Below are positions 53,126 through 56,304 of a stretch of 56,304 bases of DNA, piece after piece. Source of the DNA: an uncultured Acidimicrobiales bacterium. Its GTDB lineage: Bacteria; Actinomycetota; Acidimicrobiia; Acidimicrobiales; SHLQ01. The stretch is taken from assembly GCA_938084885.1 (NCBI GenBank), contig CALKGG010000029.1:1-56304 (forward strand), written 5' to 3'. The notes beneath the pieces were generated by a model. The model worked only from the letters and a program-made list of their open reading frames with translations. It was not told where the DNA came from and made no database searches. The position numbers were made by a program, and so were the translations under genes. Position 1 is the stretch's first letter; the number at the start of each line of letters is the position of its first letter.

Positions 53126-55551
53126 CGGGGCGCCTCGAGGAGCGCATTGCCTTGGCTCACGGTGGAGCCGGTCGGGCTGCGGGTGACGCGCACGTGTTGG
53201 GGTAGCCGGTCGGCGAGTTCGGTGATGTGGGTGACGACGCACACGAGACGGCCAGCCGCGCCGAGTTCTTCGATTGCGGTAGCGACGACGTCGAGCGTTT
53301 CGCCGTCGAGGGTGCCGAACCCTTCGTCGAGAAAGACTGATTCGGTCGGTGGGATAGACGCTGAGGCCATGTCGGTGATGCTGTCGGCGAGCGCGAGGGC
53401 CAGTGCGAGCGAGGCGAGGAACGTTTCGCCGCCTGACAGCGTGCGGGCGCTGCGCACCTCATCTGCATTGCGATGATCGAGAACGGAGAAATCGGTGCCA
53501 TCGGTCGTGAGCGAGTAGGCGCTGCTCGACAGCACCCGCAACCGTTCGCTCGCTCGTTCGGCGAGGTCGGCCATGACGTCGGCCATAAGCCATTGTTCGA
53601 AGCCCTTTGCGTTGAGCAGCTTGCCGATCTCGGCGCTGACGATCGATTCATCTTCGAGTTCGGTGATGCGAATGGCGTTGGCTGAGTCGCGTGCTTGGCG
53701 GAAGGCGGCGTCATCTCGTCGTGACGTCGCGGCGTCACGTTCGTGGGTGAGCGCGTCATACATGTCGATTGGATTGAGGTTGGCGAGGTCGATGCCGTCG
53801 AGGTGGTCGAAGGGTTTGGCGTGTTTCACCATTGCCTTTTCGGAAGTGGCGACGGCTTTGTTGTTGGCGTGTGCTTGGGCCTCGAGTTCTTTGCGGTCGA
53901 GGCTGAGTGCCGATGCGTGCGTCGAGCTCCACTCGGCGAGTTCTTCCCAGTTGTCGATGACGTTGCCGTGGCTGGGCACCGGCGGATCGAGGAACGCTAA
54001 TCGATCTCGTGCTTCGACGAAGTCTCGGCTGAGCGCCGTTGAGCGTTCGTCGAGTGCGGATCGGCGCTCGAGTGCTTCGGCGAGGGCATTGGCTGCTGCA
54101 TGTGCCGATTCGGTCGCGGCGTCGAGTCGAGCCGATGCGGCGGTTGCCTTCTTGGACATGGCTGTGAGCTGGGAGCGCGTTGGCAGGTTCGTTATCTGTT
54201 CGTTGGCTGCGTCGAGCGCGGCTCGTTCGTTGGCGGCTGCGACCTGCGCTGTGGTTGCTCTCTTATTGGTTTCTTGGGCTGCGTTGCGGGCAGCTCGCGC
54301 AGCGTCTTCGACTTGGGTCACGAGCGATTCGAGTTGGCCAACGTCGTGATCGTGGGTTTCGGGGAGTTCGCCGATGACTTGGGTACATACCGGGCAGTCG
54401 TCTCCGATCGATAGCGTCGCGGCGATGCCGGCAGCGCCGGCGGCGATCCGGGTGTGTTCGAGTTCGTCGCGTGCGTGGGCGAGGCGTTCTTCGATCGAGG
54501 TCACGGTCTTTGTGGCCTCAGCAAACGTTGCTGCTTCGGTTTTGGCTGTGGCGTCGAGGGCTGCGACCGACGCCGTCAATTCGTCGGCTCTATCCCGGAG
54601 CGCCAGTCCGGATTCGATCTCGTCGGCGCTGGTGAGGGCGTCGAGTGCCTCACGCGCGGCGGACATTTTCTGGTCGGCGAGCTGTGCGTGCTTTTCTGCC
54701 TTTGCGATGTCTTTGTCGGCTGCCGACACGTCACCGCCATATGCCAGGGCATCGTCGGGGATGGAGACCCGTTCGAGCAGTGCGAGGGCCTCGCTGATCC
54801 GGCTGAGCGCTTCGGCGGTGCCGTGTTGTGCCTCGAGGGCGTTGGCTAGTTGCGAGTGGGTTTCACCGGCGGCGATTGTGGCGGTGTCGAGTTTGGTTGC
54901 TGCCTTCGTGAGCCGTGCGAGTGCAGCGTCGGTGACGATCTCGACGTTGCCGAGCGCGGCGCGGGTGGCGTCTGCTTGGATGCGTGCTTCCTTGGCTCGT
55001 CTGCGAGCCGTAGCTCCCATCGAGGCGTAGATGTCGAGTCCGAGGAGCCGGCGAAGCAGGGTCTGGCGGTCGCCTGCGGTTTCGGTGAGGAACCGAGCGA
55101 AGTCGCCTTGGGGTAGCACGATTGTTTTGGTGAACTGGGCGAAGTTCAATCCGAGGAGCGATTCGACTTCGGTGGTGACCTCGGCGGCTGTTCCTGCGAG
55201 GACTGCTGTTTCGCCGGCGATGTCTGCTCGTTCGAGTCGGGCTTCCTTGGTGCTTGCGCCGTTGGCGGTCTTTCGAATCACCCGGACTGCGGTGTAGCGC
55301 TCGTCGCCTAGCCCGAAGTCGAGCCGCACTCGAGCTTCGGTTGACATGGTGTTGATGATCGGGGCGATCAGTTTCTCGTTCCCGTAGCGAGCGACTGACC
55401 CAAAGAGCGCGAAGGCTATGCCGTCGATGATCGACGACTTTCCGGCCCCTGTCGGTCCGGTGAAGGCCAGCAGCTCGTGGCCTTCGAACTGGACAATGGT
55501 CGGCTCCCGGAAGGCAGCGAACCCGGTCATCTCGAGACGCAGCGGCCGCAT
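53122..55551 (-). CDS. sbcC: Exonuclease SbcC (Rad50-like ATPase)
   Basis: This 809-residue SMC-like ATPase forms with SbcD a nuclease that opens hairpins and processes double-strand breaks. N-terminal Walker A GPTGAGKSS (32-40). Two long coiled-coil arms flank a zinc-hook CPVC near residue 385. The C-terminal part has the ABC signature LSGGETFLASLALALALAD near 704 and Walker B SVFLDEGFGTLD near 743. The coiled coil is shorter than in E. coli SbcC. The start shares one base with the sbcD stop; the end overlaps the NurA-like gene by four bases. Confidence 0.93.
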   Translation of the reverse strand: MRPLRLEMTGFAAFREPTIVQFEGHELLAFTGPTGAGKSSIIDGIAFALFGSVARYGNEKLIAPIINTMSTEARVRLDFGLGDERYTAVRVIRKTANGASTKEARLERADIAGETAVLAGTAAEVTTEVESLLGLNFAQFTKTIVLPQGDFARFLTETAGDRQTLLRRLLGLDIYASMGATARRRAKEARIQADATRAALGNVEIVTDAALARLTKAATKLDTATIAAGETHSQLANALEAQHGTAEALSRISEALALLERVSIPDDALAYGGDVSAADKDIAKAEKHAQLADQKMSAAREALDALTSADEIESGLALRDRADELTASVAALDATAKTEAATFAEATKTVTSIEERLAHARDELEHTRIAAGAAGIAATLSIGDDCPVCTQVIGELPETHDHDVGQLESLVTQVEDAARAARNAAQETNKRATTAQVAAANERAALDAANEQITNLPTRSQLTAMSKKATAASARLDAATESAHAAANALAEALERRSALDERSTALSRDFVEARDRLAFLDPPVPSHGNVIDNWEELAEWSSTHASALSLDRKELEAQAHANNKAVATSEKAMVKHAKPFDHLDGIDLANLNPIDMYDALTHERDAATSRRDDAAFRQARDSANAIRITELEDESIVSAEIGKLLNAKGFEQWLMADVMADLAERASERLRVLSSSAYSLTTDGTDFSVLDHRNADEVRSARTLSGGETFLASLALALALADSITDMASASIPPTESVFLDEGFGTLDGETLDVVATAIEELGAAGRLVCVVTHITELADRLPQHVRVTRSPTGSTVSQGNALLEAPR

Positions 55552-56049
55552 CAGCTATCGCCTGGCCCTGTACCACTGTGCTGTTCGATGCCACTGTGCT
55601 GTTCAGCGAGTAGGTCATCGAACATCGTGACCAGGCGGGGGTCATCGATGTTGAGATCTGCAAGGTAGGCAGCAAAGAGCTCGCCCGGCGCTCGCCCGGA
55701 CCGCAGAGTGCGACGCCGGTTCGTCTGCTCGTCGGGAACATCGATCATCACGTCGACGCATTGGGGGCCGAGGATCTCTCGAACATGATCAGCAAGGTCA
55801 GGGCGCCGCGCCTCGGTTACCCGCACTCGCAGCCAGTCGTTGCCGACCTCGGCGTTGCGAAGTTCGTCGAGCGTACCGGTGAGCGTTCGAAGGCGACGAC
55901 CCTTTTCGAGCCGCACCTTCTTTGTCTTGGCAGGAGCTCCGGCTTTGAGGTCGACGAGCGTGACCGACTTGTTTGCATCGGGGTCGCCAAAGTCGAGCTG
56001 CAGCGGTGAGCCCGAGTAGTGGATGGCAGTTGCGCCGGGGATCGACGCT
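55551..56049 (-). pseudogene. sbcD: C-terminal part of SbcD nuclease, 5' part replaced by repeat array
   Basis: The frame encodes SIPGATAIHYSGSPLQLDFG and a further about 140 residues (DLKAGAPAKTKKVRLEKG) that match the SbcD/Mre11 region after the phosphoesterase domain. The metal-binding N-terminal part (DxH, GNHD, GHxH motifs) is missing. Upstream, the frame enters the 179-bp repeat, whose translation has no SbcD character, and reaches an in-frame TAG at 56235-56237. Translation from an internal GTG at 55916 is possible but would give only 121 residues. Either sbcD is disrupted, or the window end is rearranged or misassembled. Confidence 0.7.
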
Positions 56050-56228
56050 GTTGCTCTATCGAGCGAGCCGTTTTGGCCTTGCTCACGCGGCGGGTTACCT
56101 TGATCTTTTATTGCTGACGATGCTGTTTGTTTTTCTGGGACCGGTGGCCGGACGAAGCATTCTATGACGCAGAGGGAGTCGTGTATCGGTCCCAGGTAGC
56201 CCGCAGCGTGAGCAAGGAACAGCGATAC
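56050..56228. repeat. Structured 179-bp tandem repeat, unit 1
   Basis: The unit begins GTTGCTCTATCG. It contains 23-bp inverted arms (56077-56099 and 56195-56217) that match at 21 positions. An inner pair, CTGGGACCG (56135-56143) with CGGTCCCAG (56187-56195), is stacked next to the outer arm on its right side. A 35-base, T-rich bulge (56100-56134) separates the left arms. A small hairpin GCTC-TATC-GAGC (56053-56064) lies at the unit start. No protein-coding frame is credible. The layout fits a folded RNA or a single-stranded DNA hairpin substrate. Confidence 0.75.
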
Positions 56229-56304
56229 GTTGCTCTATCGGGCGAGCCGTTTTGGCCTTGCTCACGCGGCGGGTTACCTTGATCTTTTATTGCTGATGAT
56301 GCTG
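56229..56304. repeat. Structured tandem repeat, unit 2 (cut by window end)
   Basis: The first 76 bases of a second unit agree with unit 1 at 74 positions, the two differences being a G for A at base 13 of the unit and a T for C near base 68. It directly abuts unit 1, proving a tandem array. The G for A breaks one pair in the small GCTC-TATC-GAGC hairpin. How many more units follow is unknown. Confidence 0.8.

Noticed and set aside
56050-56304. Integron attC array
   Set aside because: The units lack GTTRRRY and RYYYAAC core sites, carry no cassette reading frames, and are nearly identical over their full length, unlike cassette arrays.
56050-56304. Group II intron 3' end within sbcD
   Set aside because: A GAGC/GCTC stem near the junction recalled domain V, but no full domain V hairpin or branch-point stem could be drawn, and a tandem array of such ends is not expected.

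Overview
The window looks like chromosomal DNA of a high-GC actinobacterium, most probably an Acidimicrobiia-like lineage (inference, no search was run). The evidence is many GTG/TTG starts, ATGA-type overlaps, the conserved block tilS-hpt-ftsH-folE-folP-folB-folK-panC-nadC-coaX-lysS, a DUF2342 zinc metalloprotease, a SigR/RsrA-type sigma/anti-sigma pair, a DUF2510 protein, an LppM-like lipoprotein and clpC. No rRNA, tRNA, CRISPR array or prophage was seen.

Layout. 1-5.8 kb: a pentapeptide-repeat protein cut by the window edge, an M14 peptidase, a ureohydrolase, a Rieske oxygenase and metY. 5.9-13.3 kb: a 1303-residue coiled-coil protein, a membrane-anchored DUF2510 protein, PilZ-like and EcsC-like proteins, and the ECF sigma/ZAS anti-sigma pair. 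13.3-20 kb: a catabolic operon of two paralogous GcvT-fused flavin oxidoreductases (sarcosine/dimethylglycine dehydrogenase type) and an alditol oxidase, preceded by two palindromes that look like operators. 20-34.3 kb: a long plus-strand housekeeping cluster covering tRNA-Ile lysidine synthesis, purine salvage, FtsH, folate, pantothenate/CoA, NAD, lysyl-tRNA synthetase and a CysQ-like phosphatase. 34.5-40.4 kb: two tandem polyprenyl-phosphate sugar phosphotransferases, phosphoglucomutase and a polyprenyl diphosphate synthase, i.e. sugar and lipid-carrier supply for surface polysaccharide. 40.7-48.6 kb: clpC with a clear terminator, a lipoprotein fused to a degenerate HAD domain, a protein of unknown function, a palindromic REPIN/MITE-like element, a hotdog thioesterase and two hypothetical proteins. 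48.6-56.3 kb: a minus-strand DNA-repair module read in the order sbcD (3' part) - sbcC - NurA-like nuclease - SNF2 helicase - SWIM zinc-finger protein.

The most unusual feature is at the right edge. The sbcD reading frame loses its recognisable sequence just before its conserved HYSGSPLQ region and runs into a tandem repeat of 179 bp per unit. Each unit contains long imperfect inverted arms that could fold into a branched hairpin. The second unit is cut by the window end and agrees with the first at 74 of 76 positions. It is either a structured mobile or non-coding element inserted in sbcD or an assembly-end artefact. Other points of interest are the REPIN-like element at 46.3-46.5 kb, a degenerate phosphatase-like protein between folP and folB, a CobW GTPase between panC and nadC, and a 28-residue tryptophan repeat in the giant coiled-coil protein.
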